Under the pieces are notes generated by a model, which made no database searches, was not told where the DNA came from, and was given only the letters and a program-made list of their open reading frames with translations. Position numbers and translations under genes: made by a program. Of a DNA stretch of 64,000 nt, positions 8,442 through 16,999 are shown one piece after another. This DNA comes from Thermomonas sp. (GTDB lineage Bacteria; Pseudomonadota; Gammaproteobacteria; Xanthomonadales; Xanthomonadaceae). Numbering within the stretch: the first letter of the stretch is position 1; each line of letters begins with the position of its first letter. Where the stretch lies: contig JADKKV010000002.1 in NCBI GenBank assembly GCA_016720345.1, positions 1-64,000 of the forward strand. The letters run 5' to 3'.

Positions 8442-9628
8442 TGGCGCGCGCATTGCTGGTGGTGGTGGATTCGCTGGGGATCGGCGGTGCCGCCGATGCC
8501 GGGCGCTTCGGCGACACCGGTGCCGACACCTTCGGCCACATCCTGCAGGCGCGGGCGCCGGCGCTGCCGAACCTGCGCGCGCTGGGCCTGCACGCCGCGC
8601 ACGCGCTGGCGCACGGACGCGCACCGGCGACGGACGAACGCGCGGATCCCGCGTCCACCTGGGCGGCGATGCAGGAACGCTCCACCGGCAAGGACACCAC
8701 CAGCGGCCATTGGGAAATGTGCGGCGTGCCGGTCGAGTTCGACTGGGGCTACTTCACCGCGCCCGAGCACAGCTTCCCGCCGGACTTGCTGGACGCACTG
8801 TGCAGCCGCGCCGGGCTGGCCGGCGTGCTTGGAAACTGCCGCGCCTCGGGCACCGAGATCATCGAACGCCTCGGCCGCGAACACCTGGCCAGCGGCAAGC
8901 CGATCGTCTACACCTCGGCCGATTCGGTGCTGCAGATCGCCGCGCACGAGCAGCACTTCGGCCTGGAGCGGCTGTATGCGACCTGCCGGATCGCGCGCGA
9001 ACTGGTCGACGATTACCGGATCGCGCGGGTGATCGCGCGGCCGTTCGCGGGCGATGCCGTCGACGGCTTCCGCCGCACCGGCAACCGCCACGACTACTCG
9101 GTGCCGCCGACCGCGCCGACCCTGCTGGACGCGCTGGTCGCCGCCGGCCACCAGGTACTGGCGATCGGCAAGGTCTCCGACATCTTCGCCGGCCAGGGCA
9201 TCAGCCGCGCGATCCCGGCCAGCGGCCTGCCGGCCCTGCTGGACGCGACCGAGGCCACCTTTGCCGACGCGCCTGACGGCAGCCTGGTGTTCGTCAACCT
9301 GGTCGATTTCGATTCCGAGTACGGCCACCGCCGCGATGTCGCCGGCTACGCCGCCGCGCTCGAATACTTCGATGCGCGGCTGCCGGCATTGCTGCGGCTG
9401 GCGCAGGCCGGCGACCTGGTGCTGCTGACCGCCGACCATGGCAACGACCCGACCTGGCCCGGCTCCGACCACACCCGCGAATGCGTGCCGCTGCTGGCCG
9501 TTGGCGGCGGCCTGCGCACCGGCGCCGCCGGCCTGCGCGATGGCTTCGCCGACCTTGGCCAGACCCTGGCCCGCCATTTCGGGCTGCCGCCGCTGCGCCA
9601 CGGCGTGGCGCTCCCGCTATCCAGCTGA
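8441..9628 (+). CDS. deoB: Phosphopentomutase
   Basis: Interconverts (deoxy)ribose-1-phosphate and -5-phosphate, linking nucleoside phosphorolysis to sugar metabolism in the cytoplasm. Alkaline-phosphatase-superfamily metal ligands are visible: the N-terminal VVVDSLGIGGAADA, STGKDTTSGHWEM in the cap, and C-terminal VNLVDFDSEYGHRR and LLTADHGNDPTW. Its 395 residues are normal. I prefer ATG 8441 to ATG 8432 because GGAG lies 10 nt before 8441 but only 1 nt before 8432. It is followed by deoD after 8 bp, forming a salvage operon. Confidence 0.93.
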   Translation: MARALLVVVDSLGIGGAADAGRFGDTGADTFGHILQARAPALPNLRALGLHAAHALAHGRAPATDERADPASTWAAMQERSTGKDTTSGHWEMCGVPVEFDWGYFTAPEHSFPPDLLDALCSRAGLAGVLGNCRASGTEIIERLGREHLASGKPIVYTSADSVLQIAAHEQHFGLERLYATCRIARELVDDYRIARVIARPFAGDAVDGFRRTGNRHDYSVPPTAPTLLDALVAAGHQVLAIGKVSDIFAGQGISRAIPASGLPALLDATEATFADAPDGSLVFVNLVDFDSEYGHRRDVAGYAAALEYFDARLPALLRLAQAGDLVLLTADHGNDPTWPGSDHTRECVPLLAVGGGLRTGAAGLRDGFADLGQTLARHFGLPPLRHGVALPLSS

Positions 9629-9636
9629 GGACCACG

Positions 9637-10368
9637 ATGCCGACCCCGCACATCTCCGCCGCGCCCGGCGCCTTTGCCGACACTGTGCTGTTGCCGGGGG
9701 ATCCGCTGCGCGCCGAGCACATCGCGCGAACCCTGCTGGACGACGCGGTGGAAGTCACCCGCGTGCGTGCGATGGCCGGCTTCACCGGCAGCTGGAACGG
9801 CCGGCCGGTCTCGGTGATGGGCACTGGCATGGGCATCCCGTCGTCGTCGATCTACGCCACCGAGCTGGTCCGCGAATACGGCGTCCGCCGGTTGCTGCGG
9901 ATCGGTACCTGCGGCGCCGTGTCGGAGTCGCTGCGGCTGGGCGACATCGTGCTGGGGCAGGGCGCCTGCACCGATTCCGGGGTCAACCGCAGCCGCTTCC
10001 GCGGCATGGATTTCGCCGCGATCGCCGGCTTCGACCTGCTGGCGGCGGTGGCGGCCACCGCGCGCGAGCGCAGGGTGCCGGTGGCGATCGGCAACCTGTT
10101 CAGCGCCGACCTGTTCTACCACCCGGAACCGACCCTGGTCGACGCGCTGGATGCGATGGGCGTGCTCGGCATCGAGATGGAAGCGGCCGGACTGTACGGA
10201 ATCGCCGCCGAGCACCGGGTGCAGGCACTGGCGGTGTGCGCGGTCTCCGACCACTTGCGCAGCCATGCCAGCTGGTCGCCGCAACAGCGCCAGTGCGGCG
10301 TCGACGACATGGTCCGGCTGGTGCTGGATGCGGTGATCGGCGCGCCGCCGCCGGGTGTCGACGCCTGA
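9637..10368 (+). CDS. deoD: Purine nucleoside phosphorylase, DeoD type
   Basis: Splits purine nucleosides with phosphate into free base and (deoxy)ribose-1-phosphate, which DeoB then isomerises. The PNP/UDP fold is clear: LPGDPLRAEHIA (phosphate), GTGMGIPS, RIGTCGAV, the substrate motif GIEMEAAGLYGIA and the catalytic-region SDH (AVSDHL). Its 243 residues fit the trimer/hexamer class. The ribosome binding site GAGG overlaps the deoB stop codon region, so the two are co-translated. Confidence 0.92.
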   Translation: MPTPHISAAPGAFADTVLLPGDPLRAEHIARTLLDDAVEVTRVRAMAGFTGSWNGRPVSVMGTGMGIPSSSIYATELVREYGVRRLLRIGTCGAVSESLRLGDIVLGQGACTDSGVNRSRFRGMDFAAIAGFDLLAAVAATARERRVPVAIGNLFSADLFYHPEPTLVDALDAMGVLGIEMEAAGLYGIAAEHRVQALAVCAVSDHLRSHASWSPQQRQCGVDDMVRLVLDAVIGAPPPGVDA

Positions 10369-10402
10369 CCGCGGCGTTGGCCGCCAGCGGCACCTGGAAA
10401 GC

Positions 10403-10426
10403 CCCGGTCCTGGACGCCGGACCGGG
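10403..10426 (+). terminator. Possible terminator after deoD
   Basis: Perfect 8-bp stem CCCGGTCC/GGACCGGG around an 8-nt loop, 35 bp after deoD. No U-tract follows, so efficiency is doubtful. Confidence 0.35.
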
Positions 10427-10497
10427 TCCGGCGCGCAGCGTGCACGGCGCGGCTGGCCGCAAGCGTGCACACTGATGCGGTCCCGCTTCCCGACGCC

Positions 10498-11577
10498 ATG
10501 ACCGACATGACCGCATCCGAGCCGTCGCCCCCCGTCCGCGAAGACAGCAGCGACTGGGATTCGCGCAGCCACGTGCATGCGCTGGTGATGATGGCGGCGA
10601 CGGTGGTCGGGCTCTACCTGTGCTACCGGATGGCGGCGCCATTCGTGCCTGCGCTGGCATGGGCGCTGGCACTGGCGATCCTGCTGGCGCCGCTGCAGCG
10701 CCGGCTGGAGCCGAAGCTGCGGTCGCCCGGGCTTGCCGCGGGGGTGCTGGTCCTGCTGGTTGGCGTGGTCCTGGTGCTGCCGGCGATGCTGGTCGCCGAC
10801 CACCTGCTCGACGAAGCCTATCGTGGCGCCGACGCGCTCACCGCGATGGTCGAAACCGGGCAATGGCGGCGCAGCCTGGAGGCGCACCCGCTGCTCGCCC
10901 CGGTGGCCGACTGGGTCGAGCGCCAGTTCGACCTGCCGGATACCGTCGACGCGGTCACCTCGTGGCTGACCGGCGCGATGGCCTCGGTGGCGCGCGAGTC
11001 GCTGCTGCAGCTGGTCGGCATGGTGCTGACCCTGTACATGCTGTTCTATTTCCTGCGCGACCGGCGCGGCATCCTCGCTGCGATCGAATCGCACTTGCCG
11101 CTGGCCAAGGCCGATGCCGCGCGCATGTTCGGCGACATCGACGACACCGTGCACGCGACCGTGTACGGCACCCTGATCGTGGCGATGGTGCAGGGCATCC
11201 TCGGCGGGTTGATGTTCTGGTGGCTGGGGCTGCCGGCGCCCTTGCTGTGGGGCGTGCTGATGGGCTTGCTGGCGGTGGTGCCGGTGCTCGGGGCCTTCAT
11301 CATCTGGATCCCGGCGGCAGTGTTCCTGCTGCTGGACGGCAGCGGCGGAAAGGCCCTGCTGCTCACCGTGTGGGGGTCGGTCGTGGTCGGTGGCATCGAC
11401 AACGTGCTGTATCCGATGCTGGTGGGCAGGCGCCTGAAGCTGCATACGCTGCTGGCCTTCGTCTCGATCGTCGGTGGCCTGGTGGTGTTCGGGTCGTCGG
11501 GATTGATCCTGGGACCGGTGGTGTTCGCCATCACCCGCCTGCTGCTGCAGGTCTGGAACCGGCGCCACGCGGCCTGA
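10498..11577 (+). CDS. AI-2E/PerM family transporter
   Basis: Multi-pass inner-membrane protein of about 359 residues in the PerM/AI-2E exporter superfamily (TqsA, YdiK, PerM). It has a pair of N-terminal helices, a soluble segment with an amphipathic stretch (residues about 100-160), then the conserved C-terminal block (GLLAVVPVLGAFIIWIPAA and NVLYPMLVGRRLKLH..FVSIVGGL). The start is uncertain between 10465 and 10498; neither has a good ribosome binding site. The transported substrate is unknown, and the AI-2 label is only a family name. Confidence 0.85.
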   Translation: MTDMTASEPSPPVREDSSDWDSRSHVHALVMMAATVVGLYLCYRMAAPFVPALAWALALAILLAPLQRRLEPKLRSPGLAAGVLVLLVGVVLVLPAMLVADHLLDEAYRGADALTAMVETGQWRRSLEAHPLLAPVADWVERQFDLPDTVDAVTSWLTGAMASVARESLLQLVGMVLTLYMLFYFLRDRRGILAAIESHLPLAKADAARMFGDIDDTVHATVYGTLIVAMVQGILGGLMFWWLGLPAPLLWGVLMGLLAVVPVLGAFIIWIPAAVFLLLDGSGGKALLLTVWGSVVVGGIDNVLYPMLVGRRLKLHTLLAFVSIVGGLVVFGSSGLILGPVVFAITRLLLQVWNRRHAA

Positions 11578-11674
11578 GCGCTGCAGGTGCCGGCGGGTGG
11601 CCGGCGCGCGCCAGCAGCACCACGCCGGCTGCCGTTTTGGGGACAATGCTCCGCCATCCCGCACGGAATCCACG

Positions 11675-12007
11675 ATGCCTGTCCGACCCCTGTCCGCGAG
11701 CGGACGCCTGTACGCCATTGCAGCGTTCGTCGAGGCCCTGACCTGGGCCGGGCTGCTGGTCGGGATGTGGCTGAAGTACGGGGCCAACGTCACCGATGCC
11801 GGCGTCTGGCTGTTCGGCCGCCTGCATGGCGCGGCATTCCTGTTCTACATGGTGGCCACCATGATCACCGCCAGCCGCCAGCGCTGGCCGGGCTGGGCGT
11901 TGCTGCTGGGCCTGCTGGCGGCGATACCGCCGCTGGTGACGCTGCCGCTGGAGTGGTGGTTCCGGCGCAGGGGCCTGCTCTCGCCGCTCCCGGCGGCGCA
12001 CCAATGA
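11675..12007 (+). CDS. DUF3817 membrane protein
   Basis: A 110-residue membrane protein with three predicted helices. It has the DUF3817 pattern of a start like GRLYAIAAFVEALTWAGLLVGMW, a central GRLHGAAFLFYMV and a final helix ending LPLEWWFRRR. It is often found fused to or beside transporters; function is unknown. Its stop overlaps the ATG of the following SDR gene (ATGA), so the two are probably one operon. Confidence 0.8.
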   Translation: MPVRPLSASGRLYAIAAFVEALTWAGLLVGMWLKYGANVTDAGVWLFGRLHGAAFLFYMVATMITASRQRWPGWALLLGLLAAIPPLVTLPLEWWFRRRGLLSPLPAAHQ

Positions 12008-12777
12008 ACGCGCCGGTCCAAGGCCTGCAGGATCCGGCACAGGTGCTGGTGACCGGTGCCAGCAGCGGGATTGGCCTGGCGATGGTGCAGGCGCTGCTGG
12101 AGGACGCCGCGGTGGCGCGGGTGTACGCGGTGTCGCGGCGTGGCGGTGCATGCGAGGTGCTGCAGGCGTTGCGGGAACGTCACGGCGAACGGCTGCAGGC
12201 GGTCGCCGCCGACCTCACCTGCGACACCGGCCTTGCGGACGTGGCCGCGGCGGCGGCGTCCGGCGGCGCGCTGCACCTGGTGGTCAACTGCGCGGGCATC
12301 CTGCATGGCGCAGGACTGCGCCCGGAGAAATCGCTGGCGACGCTGCAGCGGGATGCGCTGGCGCAGGTGTTCGCGCTCAATGCGTTCGCCCCGGTGTTGC
12401 TGGCGAAGGCGTTGCTGCCGCTGCTGGGGCCGGGCGCGCCGCGGGTGTTCGCCTCGCTGTCGGCGCGGGTCGGTTCGATCTCCGACAACCGGTTGGGCGG
12501 CTGGTATGCCTACCGCGCCTCGAAGGCGGCGCAGAACCAGTTGCTGCGCACGCTGGCGATCGAGTGGCGGCGCACGCATCCGCATGCGACCTGCGTGCTG
12601 CTGCATCCGGGCACGGTCGACACCCCGCTGTCGCGACCGTTCCAGGCCAACGTGCCGCCGGCGGCATTGTCCACGCCGGGACACGCCGCGCGCCGCTTGC
12701 TGGACGTCATCGCCGGCCTGACCCCGGCCGACAGCGGCCGCTTCATCGCCTGGGACGGCAGCCCGGTGCCGTGGTGA
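12004..12777 (+). CDS. SDR-family oxidoreductase (CsgA/C-factor-like)
   Basis: NAD(P)-dependent short-chain dehydrogenase of 257 residues. The Rossmann motif TGASSGIG is at residues about 17-24, NCAG marks strand 4, and the catalytic Tyr and Lys lie in YAYRASK. The C-terminal HPGTVDTPLSRPF is typical of the C-signal/CsgA-like SDR group. The start overlaps the preceding DUF3817 stop by ATGA. The substrate is unknown. Confidence 0.85.
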   Translation: MNAPVQGLQDPAQVLVTGASSGIGLAMVQALLEDAAVARVYAVSRRGGACEVLQALRERHGERLQAVAADLTCDTGLADVAAAAASGGALHLVVNCAGILHGAGLRPEKSLATLQRDALAQVFALNAFAPVLLAKALLPLLGPGAPRVFASLSARVGSISDNRLGGWYAYRASKAAQNQLLRTLAIEWRRTHPHATCVLLHPGTVDTPLSRPFQANVPPAALSTPGHAARRLLDVIAGLTPADSGRFIAWDGSPVPW

Positions 12778-12856
12778 GTGCAACCCCAGCGATGGCGTCG
12801 TACACCGATGCCGCACTCAGGCGTTATCGTTGGCCAACACCCACCGGAGACTGCCC

Positions 12857-13396
12857 GTGAACAATCCGCTGAAGCCACGCTATACCCCGGCACTCAGGCG
12901 CCTGCACTGGCTGATGGCGATCCTGATCGTGGCCGCCTACCTGCTGATCGAGCAGCGCGGCGTGTTCCCGCGCGGCAGCGCGGAGCGCGCGGCGATGGTG
13001 CAGGGCCACTTCTGGGTCGGCATCACCGTGTTCGTGCTGGCCTGGTGGCGGCTGGCCCGGCGCCGGATCGATGGCGCGCCCGGCGTCACCCCGCCGCTGG
13101 GGCGGGCGACGGCGATTGTCTCCAAGCTGTTCCACCTGGCGCTGTACGCGTTCTTCCTGGTGATGCCGGTGCTCGGCATGGCCACCGCGTGGACCGATGG
13201 CAAGGCGGTGCTGGTCCCGTTCACCGGGATCGCGCTACCGGCGCTGCTGGCCGAGAACGAGGACCTCGCGCACACCCTGGAGGACCTGCACGGCAGCATC
13301 GGCGAGGCCTTCTACTGGGTGATCGGTTTGCACGTCCTGGCCGCGCTGTGGCACCACTTCGGTCGCCGCGACGACACCCTGCGCCGGATGCTGTAA
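12857..13396 (+). CDS. Cytochrome b561
   Basis: Membrane di-haem b-type cytochrome of 179 residues and four helices, probably passing electrons from quinol or to superoxide in the inner membrane. Candidate haem ligands are His in RRLHWLMA, in QGHFWVGI, in LFHLALY and in the last helix (IGLHVLAALWHH). The GTG at 12857 was chosen because GGAGA lies 6 nt upstream; an upstream ATG at 12830 has none. It is transcribed alone or after the SDR gene. Confidence 0.88.
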   Translation: MNNPLKPRYTPALRRLHWLMAILIVAAYLLIEQRGVFPRGSAERAAMVQGHFWVGITVFVLAWWRLARRRIDGAPGVTPPLGRATAIVSKLFHLALYAFFLVMPVLGMATAWTDGKAVLVPFTGIALPALLAENEDLAHTLEDLHGSIGEAFYWVIGLHVLAALWHHFGRRDDTLRRML

Positions 13397-13434
13397 CCGC
13401 GACCTTTCAGCGAACCTCGCGGCGTGCATCCGGC

Positions 13435-13440
13435 TACCAT
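13435..13440 (+). promoter_or_regulatory. -10 element of a predicted leaderless transcript
   Basis: TACCAT lies 6 nt before the ATG of a 71-residue protein gene, with no Shine-Dalgarno sequence between. Confidence 0.4.
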
Positions 13441-13446
13441 CCGCGG

Positions 13447-13662
13447 ATGCCGCGCAAACCCGTCGATCCCTCCAGCCTGCCGCCGTGGAAACGCAAGTCG
13501 CCACCCGGCAAGTCGCGCCCGCTGAGTGCCGTGCAGGTCGAGGCGGCACGGCGCCGGGCGGCGCAGGCGGGGCGTCGCTATCCGAACCTGGTCGACAACA
13601 TGTGGGCGGCCCGCCACGTGCCGCGCGGCGATGCGGTCGCGTGTTCCGGCGAGGACGAGTAG
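13447..13662 (+). CDS. Small basic conserved protein
   Basis: A 71-residue hydrophilic protein starting MPRKPVDPSSLPPWKRKSPPGK, with a Pro/Lys/Arg-rich first half and a helix (VEAARRRAAQAGRRYPN) that predicts nucleic-acid or acidic-surface binding. No catalytic motif is visible. It ends 3 bp before the stop of the convergent epimerase-like gene. It looks like a lineage-specific family; function is unknown. Confidence 0.6.
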   Translation: MPRKPVDPSSLPPWKRKSPPGKSRPLSAVQVEAARRRAAQAGRRYPNLVDNMWAARHVPRGDAVACSGEDE

Positions 13663-13665
13663 GGG

Positions 13666-14334
13666 CTAGTCCCGCGCCGCGGCCGCCAGGCGGTTGATCC
13701 CGTCGTTTTCGACCACCGCCGGTGCATCGGCCATCGCGGCCAGCACCAGCATCGCGCGGCCGACCGCCGCGGTGCTGGTCACGACGCCCGGCAGCAGGCG
13801 CACGCCCAGTCCCAACAATGGAGCGCCCAGCGCATACAGCGGGCGCATCCAGGCATGCGGGCTGCGCTCGCCATGGGCGGGCTGGATGCCGCCGGGGCGC
13901 AGCATCACGGTGGTGATCGGCAGCGCCCGCAGGGCAGCCTCGGCCTCGCCCTTGACCCGCAGCGGCATCAGGCGGCTGCCCGGGTTGGCGTGCGCGCCGG
14001 ACACGTACAGGAACCGCCCGCCCGGATTCCGCTCGGCGAACACGCGCGCCACCTGCAGGGTCAGCGCCACGGTGACGTGGCGGTACTCGGCTTCCGGCGT
14101 GCCCAGCGGCGGCGCGCCTGCGCAGTAGAAACAGGCGTCCCACGGCGCCAGCCGGCCGGCCACGCCGTCCAGCGCGTCGAAGCGCTCGACCTGCAGGTCC
14201 TCCACCCGCGGGTCGTCGTTGCCGGTGCCGCGCCTGCCGAGCACGCCGACCCGCGTCACCCGCGGATCCGCGAGTACCTCGCGCAACACGCCCTGTCCGA
14301 CCAGTCCGGTGGCGCCCGTCATCAGGATGCGCAT
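13666..14334 (-). CDS. NAD(P)-binding epimerase-like protein
   Basis: A 222-residue atypical SDR/NmrA-like protein. It starts with the dinucleotide-binding TGATGLVGQGVLREVL, has CFYCAGAPP after strand 4 and YVSGAHAN at the usual active-site strand. The usual YxxxK pair is not evident, so it may be a binding or regulatory protein or act on a nucleotide-sugar-like ligand. The ATG at 14334 gives the canonical N terminus. Single gene. Confidence 0.75.
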   Translation of the reverse strand: MRILMTGATGLVGQGVLREVLADPRVTRVGVLGRRGTGNDDPRVEDLQVERFDALDGVAGRLAPWDACFYCAGAPPLGTPEAEYRHVTVALTLQVARVFAERNPGGRFLYVSGAHANPGSRLMPLRVKGEAEAALRALPITTVMLRPGGIQPAHGERSPHAWMRPLYALGAPLLGLGVRLLPGVVTSTAAVGRAMLVLAAMADAPAVVENDGINRLAAAARD

Positions 14335-14480
14335 GGTGGTGCCCGTGGGGTGGGAATCGCTGCGAGTGTACCCGCGCGCTGCGTTGATGCCGTGGTGCCG
14401 GGGCGTGCACGGATTGATCGCGGTCAATGTCGCCCGCCCGCGGCGGTGCCACCCTGCCCGGACCCAATGGAGGAAACACC

Positions 14481-14663
14481 ATGAAGGCGAACGTGGGCGG
14501 CATCGACAGATGGATCCGGATCGTGCTCGGGTTGGCGTTGATCGCGTGGGCGGCGACCGGTGGGCCGGCGTGGGCGTGGATAGGTGCAGTGCCGCTGGCC
14601 ACCGGCGTCTTCAATTTCTGCCTGCTGTATCGCTTGCTGGGCATCAACACCTGCCATCGTTGA
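14481..14663 (+). CDS. DUF2892 (YgaP-type) small membrane protein
   Basis: A 60-residue inner-membrane protein with two helices, starting MKANVGGIDRWIRIVLG. It matches the DUF2892 family (the membrane part of E. coli YgaP and stand-alone relatives). The helix-helix turn and the end CLLYRLLGINTC are typical. GGAGGAAACACC directly precedes the ATG, one of the strongest ribosome binding sites here. Often found near sulfur or rhodanese genes, but none is adjacent. Confidence 0.85.
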   Translation: MKANVGGIDRWIRIVLGLALIAWAATGGPAWAWIGAVPLATGVFNFCLLYRLLGINTCHR

Positions 14664-14794
14664 CGCGGCTTCCACCGGGCCACGGCACCGGGGCCCGGCG
14701 GTAACGGCTTCGCCTGCGCTTCACGCAAGCCCCATCCGCCGCTCACCGGCGGCGCGGACACTGCCGCCTCACGCACCAGCGCAGGGACAGGGCA

Positions 14795-15373
14795 ATGACA
14801 GGTGGATCGGCGATCGAAAAGGGACCGCGCGGGAACCGGCTGCGGCCGTTCGTCTGGGGCGCGGCCGCGTGCCTGCTGTTGCTGCCGGCGGTGGCGATGC
14901 AGTGGTTCCCGGCGAGCGAAGTGAATTGGACGGCCCTCGACTTCATCGCGATGGGCGTGCTGCTGGCCATCCTGTGCGGCCTCTATGAGCTGGGCGCGTG
15001 GATGAGCGACAACATCGCCTACCGCGCGGGCTTCGGGCTGGCGGCACTGACCGGCTTCCTGACCATCTGGGTCAACCTGGCGGTGGGGATGCTGGGTGAC
15101 GAGGACGGCACCATCAACCTGGTGTTCGCCGGGGTGCTGTTCATCGCCACCGCCGGCGCCCTGATCGCCGGGCTCAGGCCGCGCGGGATGGCGCTGGCGA
15201 TGCTCGCGGCGGCGATCGCGCAGCTGGCGGCGGTGGGCGTGGCGCTGGCGATGGGTGGATACGACGCACGCGAGCTCACCTTCACCGCCATGTTCGGGTT
15301 GCCGTGGCTGGCGTCGGCGGCGCTGTTCCGCAAGGCGGCCGCGGACGCACGGGGACTGCCAGGGGCCTGCTGA
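14795..15373 (+). CDS. Membrane protein of unknown function
   Basis: A 192-residue protein with about six hydrophobic helices separated by short loops (for example PFVWGAAACLLLLPAVAM and LDFIAMGVLLAILCGLYEL). No catalytic motif or named family is recognised beyond a general bacterial membrane protein. It lies between the DUF2892 and acyltransferase genes with separate upstream regions. Confidence 0.7.
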   Translation: MTGGSAIEKGPRGNRLRPFVWGAAACLLLLPAVAMQWFPASEVNWTALDFIAMGVLLAILCGLYELGAWMSDNIAYRAGFGLAALTGFLTIWVNLAVGMLGDEDGTINLVFAGVLFIATAGALIAGLRPRGMALAMLAAAIAQLAAVGVALAMGGYDARELTFTAMFGLPWLASAALFRKAAADARGLPGAC

Positions 15374-15457
15374 GCGCAGGCTCGCGCCGCGGGCCTCGAT
15401 TCGCCGGGCGTGTTTCCGGGACAATGGGCCGCTCCCGTTCGAGTCCGCCTACCCGAC

Positions 15458-16351
15458 ATGCTCGCGCTGCGCCTGGTCCTGCTGTTCCTGCTGATCGCCG
15501 CCAATACGCTCCTGCACGTACCGCCGCTGCTGGTGGTGGCGCTGTTCAAGGCGGTGTTGCCGTTCCAGCGCGTGCGGGTGGCGAGCAATCCGGTGCTGAC
15601 CGGATTGGCGGAAAGCTGGATCGGGGTGAACAGCTGGATGTGGGATCGTTTCACCGGCACCCGCCTGCAGCTGGACGAAGGCGTGGCGCTGCAAGCCGAT
15701 GGCCATTACCTGGTGCTGGCCAACCACCAGAGCTGGGTCGACATCCTGGTATTGCAGAAGGTGTTCAACCGGCGCATCCCGCTGCTGCGCTTCTTCCTGA
15801 AGCGCCAGCTGTTCTGGGTACCGTTGCTGGGGCTGGCGTGGTGGGCGCTGGACTTCCCGTTCATGGGTCGCTACACGCCGAAGCAGGTCGCGCGCCGCCC
15901 CGAACTGGCCCGGCGCGACATCGAGGCGACCCGCCGCGCCTGCGGGAAATTCAGCGCGATCCCGGTTTCGATCATGAACTTCGTCGAAGGCACGCGCTTC
16001 ACCGTCGCCAAGCATGCGGCGCAGGGGGCGCCCTACCAGCACCTGCTGAAGCCGAAATCGGGTGGCGTGGCGTTCGTGCTGGATGCGATGGGCGCGGGCC
16101 TGCACGCGATCCTCGACGTGACCATCGTCTACCCTGCCGGCCGCCCATCGCTGCTGGACCTGCTGGCAAACCGCATCCCGGCGGTACATGTGCAGGTGCG
16201 CCAGCGCGAGATCCCGCCAGCGCTGATCCACGGGGACTACCAGGGCGACCGCGGGTTCCGTGCCGGGTTCCAGCAATGGATCAACGGCATCTGGCGGGAG
16301 AAGGACGCGGACGTCGCCAGCATGCTTGCAGGCAGCTCCCACCGGGCCTGA
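15458..16351 (+). CDS. Acyltransferase, YihG/PlsC family
   Basis: Membrane-bound lysophosphatidic-acid-type acyltransferase of 297 residues, probably modifying phospholipid at the inner membrane. N-terminal hydrophobic helices precede the catalytic NHQSWVD (HX4D), then the acceptor-binding FVEGTRF and the later VTIVYPAG block. It is closest in style to E. coli YihG and YihG-like enzymes (around 300 residues). The ATG at 15458 was chosen for its hydrophobic start (MLALRLVLLFLL). Confidence 0.85.
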   Translation: MLALRLVLLFLLIAANTLLHVPPLLVVALFKAVLPFQRVRVASNPVLTGLAESWIGVNSWMWDRFTGTRLQLDEGVALQADGHYLVLANHQSWVDILVLQKVFNRRIPLLRFFLKRQLFWVPLLGLAWWALDFPFMGRYTPKQVARRPELARRDIEATRRACGKFSAIPVSIMNFVEGTRFTVAKHAAQGAPYQHLLKPKSGGVAFVLDAMGAGLHAILDVTIVYPAGRPSLLDLLANRIPAVHVQVRQREIPPALIHGDYQGDRGFRAGFQQWINGIWREKDADVASMLAGSSHRA

Positions 16352-16405
16352 AGGCGCGACCCGCGGCGCCCGCATTGAAGGCGGTGCGCTGTTGCGCGCA
16401 GCGGA

Positions 16406-16666
16406 TCAGCGCCGCGGTTTGGCCGGGGCCGGGGGTGGCGAGCCGTCGTCGCCGTCGATCTTCTTCAACGAACGGGTCACCCCGAGCACTTCGATCTTGC
16501 CGCCGGCCTTGTGGAATGCATCGAGGTCGGCGGCGATGCGCTCGTGGGTCATGCCGGGATTCTTGGCGGCGGGACGCGGCGAGAACAGGTGGCTGGTCTT
16601 GGAGGGCGGCACCTGGGGCGCGGCGGGCGTCGCGGGAGGCGGCGCAGGCTTCTTCGGGCGGGGCAT
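16406..16666 (-). CDS. Small Pro/Lys-rich protein
   Basis: An 86-residue protein with a Pro/Ala/Lys-rich N-terminal third and a short ordered core (MTHERIAADLDAFHKAGGKIEVLGVT), ending in a basic Pro-rich tail. The core looks like a small alpha/beta or DNA-binding helix. Function is unknown. AAGGACGACCAC precedes the start. It follows the YkgJ-like gene by 12 bp on the same strand, so the two share a transcript. Confidence 0.65.
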   Translation of the reverse strand: MPRPKKPAPPPATPAAPQVPPSKTSHLFSPRPAAKNPGMTHERIAADLDAFHKAGGKIEVLGVTRSLKKIDGDDGSPPPAPAKPRR

Positions 16667-16678
16667 GTGGTCGTCCTT

Positions 16679-16999
16679 TCAGTAAAGCGTGAGCGGGATG
16701 CCGCGGGCGTTGCGGTCGGCGTAGTCGGCGCGAACGTCGCGGCAGTACGGTCCCCCCATCGGGAACTTTCGGCAGATCGTGGGGCGCAGTTCGTAGATCG
16801 AGCAGCACATCCGCGCCTGGTCGATCGCCACGCACCAGCCATCCTCGTCGCGGGCCATGACTTCGACGCCATGCTCGTTGCGGGCGGTGAAGCGCAGCGG
16901 CACGTCGTCTTCGGGCATCAGCACCACGGTCAGGCGGCAGCAGACGGCATCGCAGCGATCGCAGTGCGGGGCTTCGGTGGGCGTCGCGGAGGCCGTCAC
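16679..16999 (-). CDS. YkgJ-family Cys-cluster protein
   Basis: A 106-residue metal-binding protein of the YkgJ/UPF0153 type. The signature cysteines are CDRCDAVCCRL near the N terminus and RMCCSIYELRPTICRKFP in the second half, with a final Cys in GGPYCRDV. They bind zinc or an iron-sulfur cluster. The GTG at 16999 is the only sensible start and overlaps the stop of an upstream 67-codon gene as GTGA. It is followed by a small Pro/Lys-rich gene. Confidence 0.8.
   Translation of the reverse strand: MTASATPTEAPHCDRCDAVCCRLTVVLMPEDDVPLRFTARNEHGVEVMARDEDGWCVAIDQARMCCSIYELRPTICRKFPMGGPYCRDVRADYADRNARGIPLTLY

Noticed and set aside
6797-9628. Very long plus- and minus-strand frames across the permease/deoB region
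   Set aside because: They join real genes to non-coding upstream frame; conserved N termini and starts lie inside (8155, 8441).
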